64,000 nt of DNA from Isoetes taiwanensis. Its lineage: Eukaryota; Streptophyta; Lycopodiopsida; Isoetales; Isoetaceae. Numbering within the stretch: position 1 is the first letter of the stretch; each line of letters opens with the position of its first letter. The notes beneath the pieces were generated by a model. The model was not told the origin of the DNA. It worked only from the letters and a program-made list of their open reading frames with translations, and ran no database searches. The position numbers were made by a program, and so were the translations under genes. The stretch covers positions 7,893,424 to 7,957,423 of the forward strand of contig JAJEKV010000053.1 in NCBI GenBank assembly GCA_021234155.1. Direction: 5' to 3'. This document shows, in pieces, positions 10,891 to 22,028 of this stretch.

Positions 10891-10912
10891 AATAAAGTTG
10901 TTGTTGTTGGCT
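10640..10912 (+). repeat. SINE-like repeat with (CTAT)n tail
   Basis: GTTCAAGTCTC near 10737 resembles a tRNA B box. Downstream comes a short segment CATGACGTAAAAATAC and then a pure (CTAT)n tract of 22 units (10803-10890). The same CATGACGTAAAAATAC joined to the same tetranucleotide occurs on the other strand at 18388-18430, so the tract is probably the tail of a dispersed element. The 5' limit is a guess. Confidence 0.5.
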
Positions 10913-11189
10913 CTGTAAATGTTGATATTGTTTTAGGATCTGGAGAAGTGCTTAGTCAGAAGCGAAAAAACTGGACAACGGTCATCTGACATTTGTAGTG
11001 GTTGGCGTTGCACACATGTTTATTATGATACTTGTTCAAATGTCACTTTTTATCCAAAACACAAGAAAATTTGCAGAATATAGTAAAAGCAGAGACAAAG
11101 TGTTTTCGTTGTAGCCATGACGCGATAATGATTGATTGATTGATTGGAAGTCATGCCATTTTGAAGACCCTCGAGTCCATTTGGCAGCA

Positions 11190-11475
11190 AAGCTAGTTCA
11201 ATGTGTCAAATTAGACAATCTTGGATTATGACACAATTGATTCCACATACTGAATTAAGATCAGTTGTGAATTGCATGTGCCCACCAAGCTTGGAGATAA
11301 TTTCCAATCTTTCATGGGCCCATCGTTGAAACTCAGAGAAGGATGTAGCGTGAATACCAAATTTGTCACGTATTCCTTCATAGTGTGGGCAAACTAGGAA
11401 GGCATGATGCTCATCTTCTATTACCATCATCAGAAATTCAAAGGAGGACCTCAAATTGGCCCCGTATTTCTTCAA
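11190..11475 (-). pseudogene. LINE reverse-transcriptase C-terminal relic (zinc-binding region)
   Basis: The minus-strand ORF contains EDEHHAFLVCPHYEGIRDKF, the pattern of the zinc-binding domain that follows the reverse transcriptase in plant LINEs (x-E-x-H-x-x-x-x-C-P-x-Y-x-x-I-R). The rest of the RT, the endonuclease and a poly(A) tail are not seen, so it is an old fragment. Confidence 0.5.
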
Positions 11476-11479
11476 AGTG

Positions 11480-12350
11480 GCAATCTAGGAAGGCATGCTA
11501 CCATGCGTCGGGCGTGAGAGTTGCTTCTTTCTTCCTTTTTATTACCGTCCTACAATTCATTTAGATTTAAAATTTATTGCATCTTAATACCACTACTACA
11601 TTCACTTCAAATGGAAGTGCAAAGTTGTGGGATAAATGAAGGTTACCTTACAACCAATTTGTGGAACAAATGAGGATCAGTTTGCAGTCAACCAATACAC
11701 ATCTTAGGCCTACATTCTAGCCAGACACACATAGACATGACCAAGTATGCATGATATATGCCAAAAGCTAGTTAAAGTCTATAAGGGATAGGAACCAAAA
11801 CTAACAACGAACGGAGGAGGTAGCCATTGCCCTGAGTTAAACTTTGGCAGTTAACCCCCTAACTCCCCTTGGGACTAGCGGGTTCCCTTTGTGCTCATCG
11901 ATGATATCTGGACATATGGTTCATCTAGATGTTTTTACCTTTTATTAATATAATATACATACTTACCTCCAAAAAAAAAATATTATGTTGACTTTAATTA
12001 AATTTGCAAAAACCGAAATACACGCCATGGAAACCTTCTTCTTCTTCAATATACAAAAAGAGTTTTGCACCTCGAAATGCAATAAAAATAAGACCTAAAT
12101 TAAGGGTGCATGACACACAATATACTTTAATGGAAAGAAAAAAATAGGGATGTGAATTGCATTCCCCAATGTCAATAGGTGTCCTATCATTGCATAGACA
12201 AAACTCCATATAAAGTACATCAGTGCAACACGAATTTGGACGTGTCCAAAGATATCAAAACATGTTTGGCTAGTTGGCTGAGTGAGAAGGAACTTCAACT
12301 ACTTTATATAGCTTTGCATCCCATTGGTTTGATTGTTTTGGGGTTCTAGC
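11480..12350. other. AT-rich intergenic DNA, no gene seen
   Basis: Only short overlapping ORFs are present, with no domain and no clear repeat structure. Confidence 0.4.
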
Positions 12351-12354
12351 ATTG

Positions 12355-13008
12355 GGCTGGAGTTTGTGGTGATGTCAAATTGAAACATCATCACGTCCTC
12401 AACGTCAAGTTCCTTAACAGATTGCATCCACGTTTTCATGTTATGAATTACTTATGAATAGTTACGTACTGACAGTTGTTGATCATGTGTGAGTGGGTAA
12501 AAGATCTTTGAGTTGGCGTGTGGGGAAAGAAGACATGATTTCACATTCCAAATGGCCTAAAAGGTAGTTACAAAGTTAAACATGTAGGTGATGCAGTATT
12601 CCAAATGGCCTAGAAGGTATAGAGTTAACCATGTAGGTATTATAGTATTGTCATGGTTAACAATTCTCAATGGAGCGCCGTATATATCGGCTGGAGTTTG
12701 TGGTGATGTCAAATTGAACCATCATCACGTCCTCAACGTCAAGTTCCTTCAACAGATTGCATCCACATTTTCATGTTATGAAGTACTTATGATTATAGTT
12801 ACGTATGCAGTAAGGCGGAGCGTGACAGTTGCTGATCATGTGTGAGTGGGTAAAAGAACTTTGTGTTGGACTGTGAGGAAAGAAGGCATGATTTCACATT
12901 CCAAATGGCCTAGAAGCTAGTTACAGTGTTAACCATGTAGAAGGTAACTATAGAGTTAACCAACCATGTAGGTCATATAGTATTGTCTCGGTTAACAATT
13001 CTCAATGG
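12355..13008. repeat. Tandem direct duplication, unit 334 bp
   Basis: About 320 bp beginning GGCTGGAGTTTGTGGTGATG at 12355 recurs at 12689, with the shared end TTAACAATTCTCAATGGA at about 12674 and 13008. The copies differ by scattered substitutions and small indels, so the duplication is not recent. The second copy lies about 30 bp upstream of the TATA-like box of the gene at 13194 and may form part of its upstream region. Confidence 0.85.
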
Positions 13009-13039
13009 ACGATAGTGAGTGACAACTATAAGTTAACCA

Positions 13040-13045
13040 TATAAA
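13040..13045 (+). promoter_or_regulatory. TATA-like box
   Basis: TATAAA lies 149 bp before the ATG of the small gene at 13194, a reasonable spacing for a plant promoter with a short 5' UTR. It is positional evidence only. Confidence 0.4.
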
Positions 13046-13193
13046 CGGTTTTGGACGTGCCACCGTGACGGTTATGTGAAGGAATATTCCGTGCGAAGGA
13101 AACGTGTCGGATGGTATATTCCGGTGGCGTTAGTTCCCCTTCTGTGCGTCATTTTAAGGAGCAGAGCTGCTCTAGCGCCCCTGTTTTGGATCC

Positions 13194-13577
13194 ATGGCGC
13201 CGGATTTGGCTTGCTGTTCTACAAAAATGTTAAGCCCCGTTCCCTACGGCGGTCCTAGATCTGCGTTTCAAGCTGTAAATTATGCTACCTTTGGCACTAA
13301 TAGCTTCATTCATGCCGGCTACTCGCCTTTAGAATCCAATAATGAAGATGAATGTGATTTTGACTCTTTTGATTTCCATGGCTATGGAAGCAGAGCTTTG
13401 TATTTGCGCAGCTATCCCCTTTGTCGGAAACAGAGCCTGTGCGATAAGGTAAAAGAATCTTTTTCAAGACTCAAGGATGTGGCCTGGAATATTGTAGCTT
13501 GTAATTACAGGCCTAAAATGCCTAAGAAACTTAAGCTTAAGCTGGATGCAAGAAGCTTGAGATACCTGGATCGTTGA
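13194..13577 (+). CDS. Small hypothetical plant protein (127 aa)
   Basis: This ORF looks like real coding sequence. It has a moderately acidic middle (SNNEDECDFDSFDF), then a W/I-containing basic helix (KVKESFSRLKDVAWNI) and a lysine-rich C-terminus (PKMPKKLKLKLDAR). The shape recalls small plant stress-type proteins with a basic C-terminus, but I cannot assign a family. A second Met at 13227 is an alternative start that would remove a Cys-rich leader of 11 residues. A TATA-like box lies upstream and AATAAA at 13689-13694 is a plausible poly(A) signal, so the gene appears to be a compact single exon. No signal peptide or membrane segment is evident. Confidence 0.55.
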   Translation: MAPDLACCSTKMLSPVPYGGPRSAFQAVNYATFGTNSFIHAGYSPLESNNEDECDFDSFDFHGYGSRALYLRSYPLCRKQSLCDKVKESFSRLKDVAWNIVACNYRPKMPKKLKLKLDARSLRYLDR

Positions 13578-13688
13578 AAAAGAGGGCATATCCAGATTAG
13601 TTTCTCGTGCTTCTTCTTTGCTGCTTTCAATCAAATACAGAGTTCTCTACTTCTCATGCAAATTGCGAGATTTTTCTGATTACTTATG

Positions 13689-13694
13689 AATAAA
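13689..13694 (+). terminator. Poly(A) signal of the 13194 gene
   Basis: AATAAA lies 112 bp after the stop codon in an AT-rich 3' region. Confidence 0.4.
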
Positions 13695-13739
13695 TGTGGT
13701 GAATGTAGGGAGAGGTTCTTTTTATGATCTGACGAAATA

Positions 13740-14790
13740 CTTAGAAGCAGTGCAGAATTGGCAGATTACATATAAAATAGAAGAGAAATAGTATGAATAT
13801 TTATCAGGTAGAGCACAGTTTAATTGAGGATTATGATCTGACATGATGAAGCATACTAGAATTGATGAAGCATAGCTTGAGCCATAGCTAGTTATTTAGC
13901 TTCCTTTCCCATAAACATTAAAAGATTGCTCCACTATATAGTCATATTTTATTTTCAAATGAAGTTTTTTAGATCATAATAGAAATTGTTGATGGGGGGG
14001 GCACAATTAGATCCTATGTGGGGGCCCTCAAATCCTTTCAAATGATCATTAGCATTTTCTTAAAAGTAGCATCTTTTGCCTAGTATTTTTTCGAGCCGAC
14101 AATTATAAAAATGGGCATTAAGTATAATGAAATCATTGTAACATGTTTGGCATATACATCATTTTTTATCAGTAGAGTGGTATCTACGCCTTGTTATTAT
14201 GGGACATAAAAAGAGAGAGTATCTAATATATGACAATTCAATTACGTCAAGATTTGCGTTGAGGTGGCAACCATTATAATCTCCCAATATCTAAATAATA
14301 TAAAGCATGATGCATTTGTTTTTTTGTAAGGAGGAGGTGCATGATATGGCCATGTGTGTTATCACGTATAGATAAGTTTATTGACATCCAGGCGTGACCA
14401 GCCAACCACGCCATGCTATGTATCCCAAGTTCTTCTCAAGAATGCTGAAACGGATGGAGACAAGTTTGTTAAGCGGCGGTCTTCTGTTTTACTCCCTTAA
14501 CCGGCAGGCTTTCAGATCGGCGCATTCCTGGCCGTTGATTGCTGCCCTGTGATAGGGCATAACCGGCAGTTGGAAACAGGGAAGAAGAGCAGCAGCGTTG
14601 CAACTTTGCCCTGGATTCAGCTTCGGGAGGAGTTTTTGCCCTGGATTCAGCTTCGGATGCTGATAATCCAGGCTAGGACTTGATAACCGAGCTCTGGACT
14701 CCTGATAACCGATCTTTGGCCCTCCGAAGCTGTGATAACCGAGCTATGGAAGCTCAGATCCTAGGTATGGATGAGGCAGCTTGCTTGCCC
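13740..14790. other. Intergenic DNA with short degenerate repeats
   Basis: No gene is seen. Between 14610 and 14760 the phrase CCCTGGATTCAGCTTCGG occurs twice and TGATAACCGA three times, suggesting decayed tandem repetition next to the hairpin element. Confidence 0.5.
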
Positions 14791-14797
14791 GGTTAAA

Positions 14798-14901
14798 GGG
14801 AATAAACACCCCTGCTCGCCCATTACCTCAGATAAATGGGCTCGCCCCTCCGGGCTCGCCCATTTATCTGAGGTAATGGGCTCTCAGGGGTGTTTATCCC
14901 C
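14798..14901. repeat. Hairpin (foldback) element
   Basis: Left arm 14798-14841 pairs with right arm 14858-14901. The inner 24 bp (GCCCATTACCTCAGATAAAT and on to GGGC) are perfectly complementary, followed by a 3-nt mismatch and a further roughly 17-bp outer stem (AAACACCCCTG). The loop is 16 nt and GC-rich. This is the shape of a tiny MITE or foldback; no target-site duplication is obvious. Confidence 0.8.
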
Positions 14902-15218
14902 TTCTTCGCTCCTTTTCTACCCTCGATTTCGGCCCATTTTACTCTCAATTCTGCGTTTTACCCAATATTCCAAACGCTTTTCATCGGTCCGCATGTCATT
15001 CGACTTATCTTCTCATTGCAAGAAACACCCCCGAGGCTTGACACCCTGGAATTCAAGCCTCCGGGTATTTCCTGTATAGAAGATATTGCATACATGAGAT
15101 GGGGCATTATAGGTAAAATGTAGTCCGGCAACATAAACATGTTCTAACTATTTGTGTCACAAAGGTGCATTATCACGTATATGGCTTACACGAGATGTTC
15201 ATGATAGATAAAATGCAC

Positions 15219-15367
15219 ATAAACATGTTCCAACTATTTGCTCTAAGAGAACATCAGGGAAAAGAGCATGAACATAAAAGGACATGGTGTTTCATAAACA
15301 TGTTCCAACTATTTCTCCAAAAGAATGTGATGGAAAAGAGCGCGGCGATCAAAGGACATGGTGTTTC
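15219..15367. repeat. Tandem duplication, unit about 74 bp
   Basis: CATAAACATGTTCCAACTAT starts both units and GGACATGGTGTTT ends both (15219-15293 and 15294-15367). A third, partial copy begins near 15130. Confidence 0.75.
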
Positions 15368-15666
15368 AATGCAACCATAAGCATCATTCAACAAGGATGA
15401 GTGTTCACGTTGTGCAAGGCCTCCACTTGCCAAGGATGACATGCCAAAGAGGCATAAAGTAAGGCAAGAATTTAAATTATAGAGATGGCCTTTAGGTCCA
15501 CATGAATGCAAGATGGGTATGGAAGGAAGTGAGAAGAAACAAAGCCTCAGATATTGAAGGAAGTAAGAAGAAATAGAGGCCTGAAGGTAGAGGTTTAGAT
15601 AAGGAGGATTTTAGATAGGAAACGGGGTGACAAGGGAAGAACTTTGTTTATTTTTTTCTCTTTTCT

Positions 15667-15668
15667 TT

Positions 15669-15700
<32 letters not shown>
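15667..15700. repeat. Poly(T) tract
   Basis: About 30 consecutive T. It may be the tail of a minus-strand retrotransposition event, but no flanking target-site duplication could be found. From here to about 16550 no gene is recognised. Confidence 0.6.
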
Positions 15701-15701
<1 letters not shown>

Positions 15702-16559
15702 CAGGGTTGCCTAACCCGAGGTGACCGATTTGCTGCGATTCTAGCTATATGCCATGTGTCAGGCCACGTCAGCATTTTTTCCTCTTAACCGTTAGATCTT
15801 CTAATTTTTGAATCGACGGCTAGGAAAAATAGAAAACCCAAGTAATTCCTTCGGCTGGTAGATGTTTGCTGACATAGGACATAGAGACAAAGGTAAAAGA
15901 TCTGGAAGAATGAAAGAGCAGTCAGTTGACTCCGCAGCAGAAATCTGGTTTGTATTGCAGATCACGGTGTAGCAGTTATTGGGTGCTTCGAAAACAAGGT
16001 ATGCCTATACATAAAATCCTTGAGCATCATTACCAATGTACTGGATCTCAACACAAAGAATCATGAGTTACATAGTATTTGTCATATGTTTCCATGGTCG
16101 GTGATTCACAAATAGTCCAATGCAAGTGGTCAGCAATTAAATTGTTTAACTGTTACAACTTAGTCTGCTTATGAAGATATGTCTCATTTGCAGCCATGAG
16201 ATCTGATTTACTAGGATGCAAATGCGTGCAAGGTTTGCACAACATATGAAGGGTCATTATGCTCGGACTTCTTTGAACGCAAGCGGAAGGCACAAAGCTA
16301 CTAATAGTTTTATCTTCAAGTATTTGAATGCATATTGAAACATAATCAACAAATACTACACATCCATGATCCGCTTATAAATGCTATTGAAAGATCAAAA
16401 GGTTAAAAGTCATTTGGTTGCATCATTGCTTTCAAGCTCTCAAAACACAGACTTCATAGAATGCAGAATGCAGGCTTCAGACTTGAGACCTGCATCTCCT
16501 TGTCCACACTTGTTCTCTTTTATTTGCTTTTTGGTTCAGAAGGGGACTGATACACAGGC

Positions 16560-17957
16560 TCTTGTTTCATGTTCTGCTCCTTGACTTTAACCTCCAGCTT
16601 CCTTAATATGTGTTTAATAGCTTGATACTCCAACAGCTTCTGTTGGTGCAAATGCATGACTTCAGTAGCTACGTCCTCAACTTCCAGTCTTTCAAGCTCT
16701 TCCTCATCGGAAACCTTGGCTGAAGTTCAACCATAATAATAATTATGTGCCATGAGGCACAGAAAACTAACAAATTATAATTTGCATAATTGCAAAAAGG
16801 ATAGTCATATAGCTTCAAACAATGCCAACAAATTTTCTGAACAAAAAACATGTACAGATAATTATAGTGTTGGTGAAGGAAGCAGACCACTCAAAGATAG
16901 ATTAGCAAGAGTTGCAAGAGTACCCAAACCACTCTGCTCATCTGCAAAATCTCCAGGGCCAGTAAAATCCTTTTGAAAGCGAACGTACTCTCTTGAGATG
17001 GTATATACCTCCAGAAAATAACTGCCTACTTCGGTTCATTCGTTGACTATTTATCCTTTTTCTTGTAAAAAGGGCTTTGAATCTTCAACAGCTCCATCGT
17101 CAGCATCTGCGCACAACTTATCTTCTGTATGACTGCTTTATTCTTTTGCATTGCCATACGCATCATGCTGCACTTGATTTTTCAGTTTTTGTGACAAGCG
17201 TTTCAATCGAGTGGCAGCAGTATCTCCACCATTTGTTTTCGCAGCGATGTCCAATATATTTCATCGCCTTGAACTACATTCAAAATTATTATCATTACTC
17301 TTACTTTGCTTGCTATCATCAGACCCATCATCAGCGCTAGATGATTCTGTAGGCCTGACTCCTGATTTGAATGATCTGTTGCCATTTTGGGCTAAATCAT
17401 GTATGCGGACAGATCTTCGAGATCCCCTGTCTTTTTTGAAGCCGAAGCCAATGTCATTGCCACTGCCTTCACTACTGTACTAACAGAATCCTCTTCAGAT
17501 TCTTCCTCTGTGCTTTATTTACAATCCTCCTGCTTCTTGGATTTTTTCCAGACAATTCTTCCACTAAAAGATGAGGCATCTTGTTTCCTTCTACTCGAGG
17601 ACGTCTTGCTGCACATCAAAGATTATTAACCCAACGACTCTACTAAATGTTGACAATAGAATATTTATTTCTTGGTTTCTTTGCTGGAGAGGGACCACCA
17701 TAACTTGGATCAGGCAAGGCCTGTGCTGCAGAACAAGTTTTATTGCTCAGAACAGAATTTGCTCCAGAAGGAACCTAATAATTGCAAAACTTTGTCAGAA
17801 CATCTACTTGTTTATACTCCTCCAAGATATCACAAAATCTACCATATCAAATCAAGAAATATCATTTGTGGCACTCACTAATATATTGTTAATGGTCAGT
17901 CATCATTGCAATCAATCCTGCTGCAGATGAAGCCCCCTCAGGAAGAGACAAATATGT
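16560..17957 (-). pseudogene. ALY-like: ALWAYS EARLY (LIN9-like) gene relic
   Basis: ALY proteins are plant homologues of LIN9, a DREAM/MuvB-complex subunit that regulates transcription in the nucleus. Minus-strand pieces match the family in the right order. Exon 17957-17879, after a good acceptor, reads YLSLPEGASS then GLIAMMTDH, an ALY hallmark. A Lys/Ser-rich segment (VKAVAMTLASASKK, about 17480-17400) corresponds to the VALALTEAS region. A segment near 17010-16866 contains LGTLATLANLSLSGLLPS, like the ALQ-LADLSL motif. A charged coiled-coil-like piece follows at about 16738-16560. The first exon has a one-base insertion creating TAA at 17889-17891. Stops and frame changes split the others, and the SANT and DIRP domains are not found. 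I call a pseudogene, with the last piece least certain. Confidence 0.6.
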
Positions 17958-18387
17958 CTGCATTAAGTTCAGATGTTAATATGGAAGGAAATAAAGATGC
18001 AACATGTGCTCAGATACGGGTGAAACAAAAGTGGATGGCTAAGGGGCAGGTATTGACTTTGCTTCTTGTGTAACCTTTTGACATTGTTAGAAGATGCTCT
18101 TGATTTCTCAGGTGCAACAACTCTTACAAGATGCGCAAGATCCCGAATGACTCTCCCAAAAGTTTTCTGGTTGGGTTCCATGGTTGTAAATAGATAGACA
18201 ATCATGGTTTATCCCTTGCCCGAATTCCACTGGACACTTGGTCCTAAGATACAAGAAGTTTCTTCTGGCAGGTTTCACTGGCCTTTGTGAGATAAGCTTT
18301 GTTTCCATGGGTACAAGGTCTGTCGGATGCAGAACATTTCTTTAACTGAGTGCTGATTCAAGCTGTGGGAACAACAAAGATATTCAA

Positions 18388-18430
18388 ATAGATAGATAGA
18401 TAGATAGATAGATAGTATTTTTACGTCATG
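18388..18430 (-). repeat. (CTAT)n-tailed repeat, 5'-truncated copy
   Basis: About seven GATA units followed by GTATTTTTACGTCATG, the reverse complement of the segment that precedes the (CTAT)n tract at 10803. It is a second member of the same family in opposite orientation. Confidence 0.6.
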
Positions 18431-18439
18431 CACATCCTT

Positions 18440-19710
18440 AGTACTGTTACAGAAATGGCTTTTTACTCCATAAATGTTTTGCAGCTCCTTTACAGACCAT
18501 GCGCAATTGATGGTTAGCATTACTGGCATGCAAAATGCCAAAAAAGACATCTTAGATTTCTATATTTGGGCTTGCCAATTGTGATTTATCTTCAATGCAT
18601 CTCTTAACCTATACCGTGCATTTGTAGATTGTGAATGATTCTACATTTTTACCTTTTACTGCTACAAGCTATGTTACCTTTCACTGTATTTCCCAAGCTG
18701 CAAAGCAGCATATAAAGTAAGATTCTCTGGGCAGTATTTATCAATCTGTAATCTAAAAAAAAAGAAATCCAAGAAAACTTGTAAGATCCCCCCTCCCCAT
18801 TTTTTTCCCTAAATCTGGTTCTGACCCCGAAGCTAGATTTTTTTCAAAATCTTGTTCCTGTGTTTTTCTTCTCTCTTTTTTGGGTTGCCCCTAGGGGGCA
18901 AACCCTTGTTTATGTGGATTTATGGCATATCCTAAGTATATGCTAGAATATACCTAGGATATGCTGGTGACTGCTCCAAACCTGCTCTTGGCTGTAAACT
19001 GACGGTCGCGATTGTTGCTGGGCGGCTGGTGTGGAAATTGGCTAACCGGCACCTTGGGCATGTATTCTATGCAATGCTGCTGCTGCCGCCATAGATATTT
19101 GGAGCCTTATTCCTGCTATAGCCATGGCCAGAGCATTCGTTCTTGGCGTCAAAGAGTAGATACTGGGGAGGGATGAAGATCCGGCTCCTGCAAATTTTCC
19201 ATGTCTTGGACCGCTATCTTGGCATTGCAGACTTTGCAGGCATTATTTTATGGCTACTTTAGCAGGTGAAGATCTTTCCATGCTATGATTCATTGCTGCT
19301 AGGGTATATTTTTCTCAGTATTTGTTTCAATATTGTATGTTACAGCATACAGGGCCAGGAGCTGTTGCTAGTGGCATTGCAGGAACATTAGGTATTGCAT
19401 TGTACAGCGCTAGCTGCAGAACTTGACAACATCTGGCAGAAAGTAGGGGGTTCTAAGTTTTTTTTTTGGTTGAGATACATGGTAATTCAATCAGTTCCAT
19501 TTGAGGTATAATCTTCATTTAGATTTCCATGCTCATATCCAAGCCTCAGCTCTAACTTTGGGGATCAAATAACTGGATGACAATATTTTGACCATTAATA
19601 ATAGATAATCGAGTAGTGGATCATCTGTCGTCATGTTGGATGAACTCAAAAATTGGATCAAATAGTTATATTTAAGTGGCCTGTTTTGTACCGATGGTTC
19701 TAAGTACTCC
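18440..19710. other. Intergenic DNA, no gene seen
   Basis: Only short spurious ORFs are present. Some stretches (18960-19450) are moderately GC-rich but show no domain. Confidence 0.4.
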
Positions 19711-19724
19711 CTATTTGGGCTCCC

Positions 19725-20118
19725 ATGGAAACCCTTCCAAATTTCCATGGAAACCCTTCCTATTTTCCATGGAAAATTGGAAGGGTTTCCATGGAAACCC
19801 TTCCGGCTTTCATTAAAACTAGGAAGGGTTTCCATGGAAACCCTTCCTGATTTTAATGGAAAATTGGAAGGGTTTCCAATTTGAAAATCGGAAGGGTTTC
19901 CTCGGAAAATGGGAAGGGTTTCCATTTTTTTTTTTCAAGGCGCACGCCGCCCAACACGCACGCTGCCATCAATGGTGCACGCTCACGCACGCTCATAAAT
20001 ATGCACGACACTCAAGAATTTAAATTTTAATTCAAATGGAAACCCTTCCTATTTTCCAAACCCATGGGAAAATAGGAAGGGTTTCCACAAATGAAGGAAA
20101 ATAGGAAGGGTTTCCACG
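19725..20118. repeat. Cluster of GGAAGGGTTTCC motifs in both orientations
   Basis: At least twelve copies of GGAAGGGTTTCC or its complement GGAAACCCTTCC, often extended by CATGG, occur in two blocks (19725-19922 and 20038-20118). Neighbouring copies usually point in opposite directions, so the block folds into many alternative hairpins. The minus-strand ORF across it (19925-19533) is a by-product of the repeat. Confidence 0.9.
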
Positions 20119-20127
20119 TTTCATCAA

Positions 20128-20225
20128 AAAAATTTTAAGGGCGCTTCTTGCGCTTTGCTCTCCGCCATTGCATCTCAAAATTTTTAAGGGCGCTTCTTGC
20201 GCTTTGCTCTCCACCATTGCATCTC
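20128..20225. repeat. 49-bp tandem duplication
   Basis: AATTTTTAAGGGCGCTTCTT followed by GCGCTTTGCTCTCC and CCATTGCATCTC occurs twice in a row with one or two differences. It immediately follows the GGAAGGGTTTCC cluster. Confidence 0.8.
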
Positions 20226-22028
20226 CTTATGGATCCGGAGCTTGACGCATTTGAAGAATGCGAGGAGGATGCTTCTACCGATTCACTATATGATTCGGAC
20301 TGTATCAGAATTTATTTTCGTACAATGCATTAATTGCGAATTTATGAATGTCTTGCCACTGCAAAAGCGCCCCCCGACTTCTACTTGCCACATCGGGAGG
20401 AGGACAGGCCCAAACTCCGCTCCGTCAGTTCCCCTTGCTCCGTATTCTCGGCTGCAGCTTCTCGGCCAGGTCCCAAGTGCAACAGACCAAGTCTCGGCCC
20501 CCAAAACGCAAACCCTTCTAGAACCTGACAACCCACAGGGTTTACGTTTTGGAGGCCCTCTCCTTGTCCGGTCGGGCGGGACATTGCGCGTGACTTGGCG
20601 TGGAGTGGGGGTGTTGGCCTTGAGCACGGACCCTAAAATCCCCCCGGAAGCTGCTTGCCCCGAATTTCCTCTCCCCAAGGCCCTGGGGACGGACGGGCGA
20701 CCTCCCCTCTCCGGAATCGCGATTTGACTCTGCCAATGGACTCAGAACGTCGACGTTGCCATGGGGACCAAGTTCCGTGGCCAGAAGACCACCCGACCTC
20801 CAAGAAGCGCCAAAGTAGCTCACTTCCATCACACTCGTAGTCAATTGGCCTAGGATGTGGATGCGGGATACTGTCGTGGAGGGCGTGAGTGTTTCTTTCT
20901 TTTGCAAAACCGACCTTGTAACTTGCTCCCTAGGGTAATTTCGCCATTCCGGACGATTTGGCAGGGTCGATTTGCCATTCCGGAGCCTCCCCGGTGCCCG
21001 AACGACAAGACACTGCGGTTTCTACAAGGCCGATACAAGTGATTTTGCTTTTGAAAATATTGACAATGCTGCAAGTTTTGAGGATTTACAAGATGAAGAC
21101 AATGCAAGACCAAATGTGGAGTATGATCCCTTGGAAGAGGAACGTTACATTCAACGGTTTCCTCCTATTCCTATTATCGCCTCTGCTGAGGGCTACATTT
21201 TTAACGAAGCTTCATATTTTTTGATGGTGCATTGTGTCCAAAATTCCGTCCATCCCTCTGTTCAAAATGTCCTTCAAGCAGATCCTAATTTTCCTGCGGG
21301 GTATATTCGCCAAACACAAAAGCCACGAGATACATAAATCATAACGAGGTGGTCGAGCTTCCAGGAGAAGTTGCAAGTCTTCCAGGGAGTGGTCCTGCGT
21401 GCAGTCTTTGCCCACATGGGCAGCGTTCGACCTAGGGCTATTACGATAGACCTCGATAATGCAGAACGAGCAGCGCTAGATGATGTCATTCTCAAGGACC
21501 AGGGGAGACACATGTGAACCCTTTATGGAAGTTATTATGTAATGCATATCATATCGCGTAATGTATTGTCTGCAGATCGCATGTCATGTTCTTGCGTGTT
21601 GGTTCCATATGAAACGGGCGTGGCTAAAGTAGCCCTGCACCTATGAAGTTCCAAGGGTCTTATGCACAGTCGCAGGCTGCTGCACGGGCACCTCTCTATC
21701 CATCTAGATCGCCTGGCCCACTTCGACAAGAACCACCTCTCCACGCCGGAGGTAGGCCTAGGGGTGGAACAAGCATACGTTTGAAGTTTCCCGGGGACGA
21801 AGAAATTTAGAAACGATGTTATGTTGTACTCTACTATGCTGCACTATGTTTGGACACTATGATATACTAATTTGTGTTGCTTAACCCTTGTCTTTGTTAA
21901 ATATTGTTGCGTCGTACAAGTAAGAGACCAAAAGAAAAGAAGAAACAAACTCAAGTAAATGATAAATGTAAAAAGAAGAACAAACTCAAGTACTTGATAA
22001 ATGTGACAAGTGTTTTGATACATATGAG
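20226..22028. other. Mixed GC-rich region with possible transposase remnant
   Basis: A short acidic ORF (MDPELDAFEECEEDAS, from 20229) and an acidic stretch at 21049-21337 are open on the plus strand. Around 21410-21516 a plus-strand frame reads HMGSVRPRAITIDLDNAERA, which faintly resembles the second-Asp region of MULE-type transposases (x-P-x-x-I-x-T-D-x-x-x-A-E). The evidence is too weak for a gene call. Confidence 0.25.

Noticed and set aside
19533-19925. 130-codon ORF with repeated GNPSNFP/KGFHG residues
   Set aside because: It is the translation of the GGAAGGGTTTCC repeat cluster.
19725-20118. Interstitial telomere repeat
   Set aside because: AGGGTTT is present but always within GGAAGGGTTTCC; there are no tandem TTTAGGG units.
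21410-21516. MULE transposase
   Set aside because: Only one weak motif is visible and no other catalytic residue could be placed.
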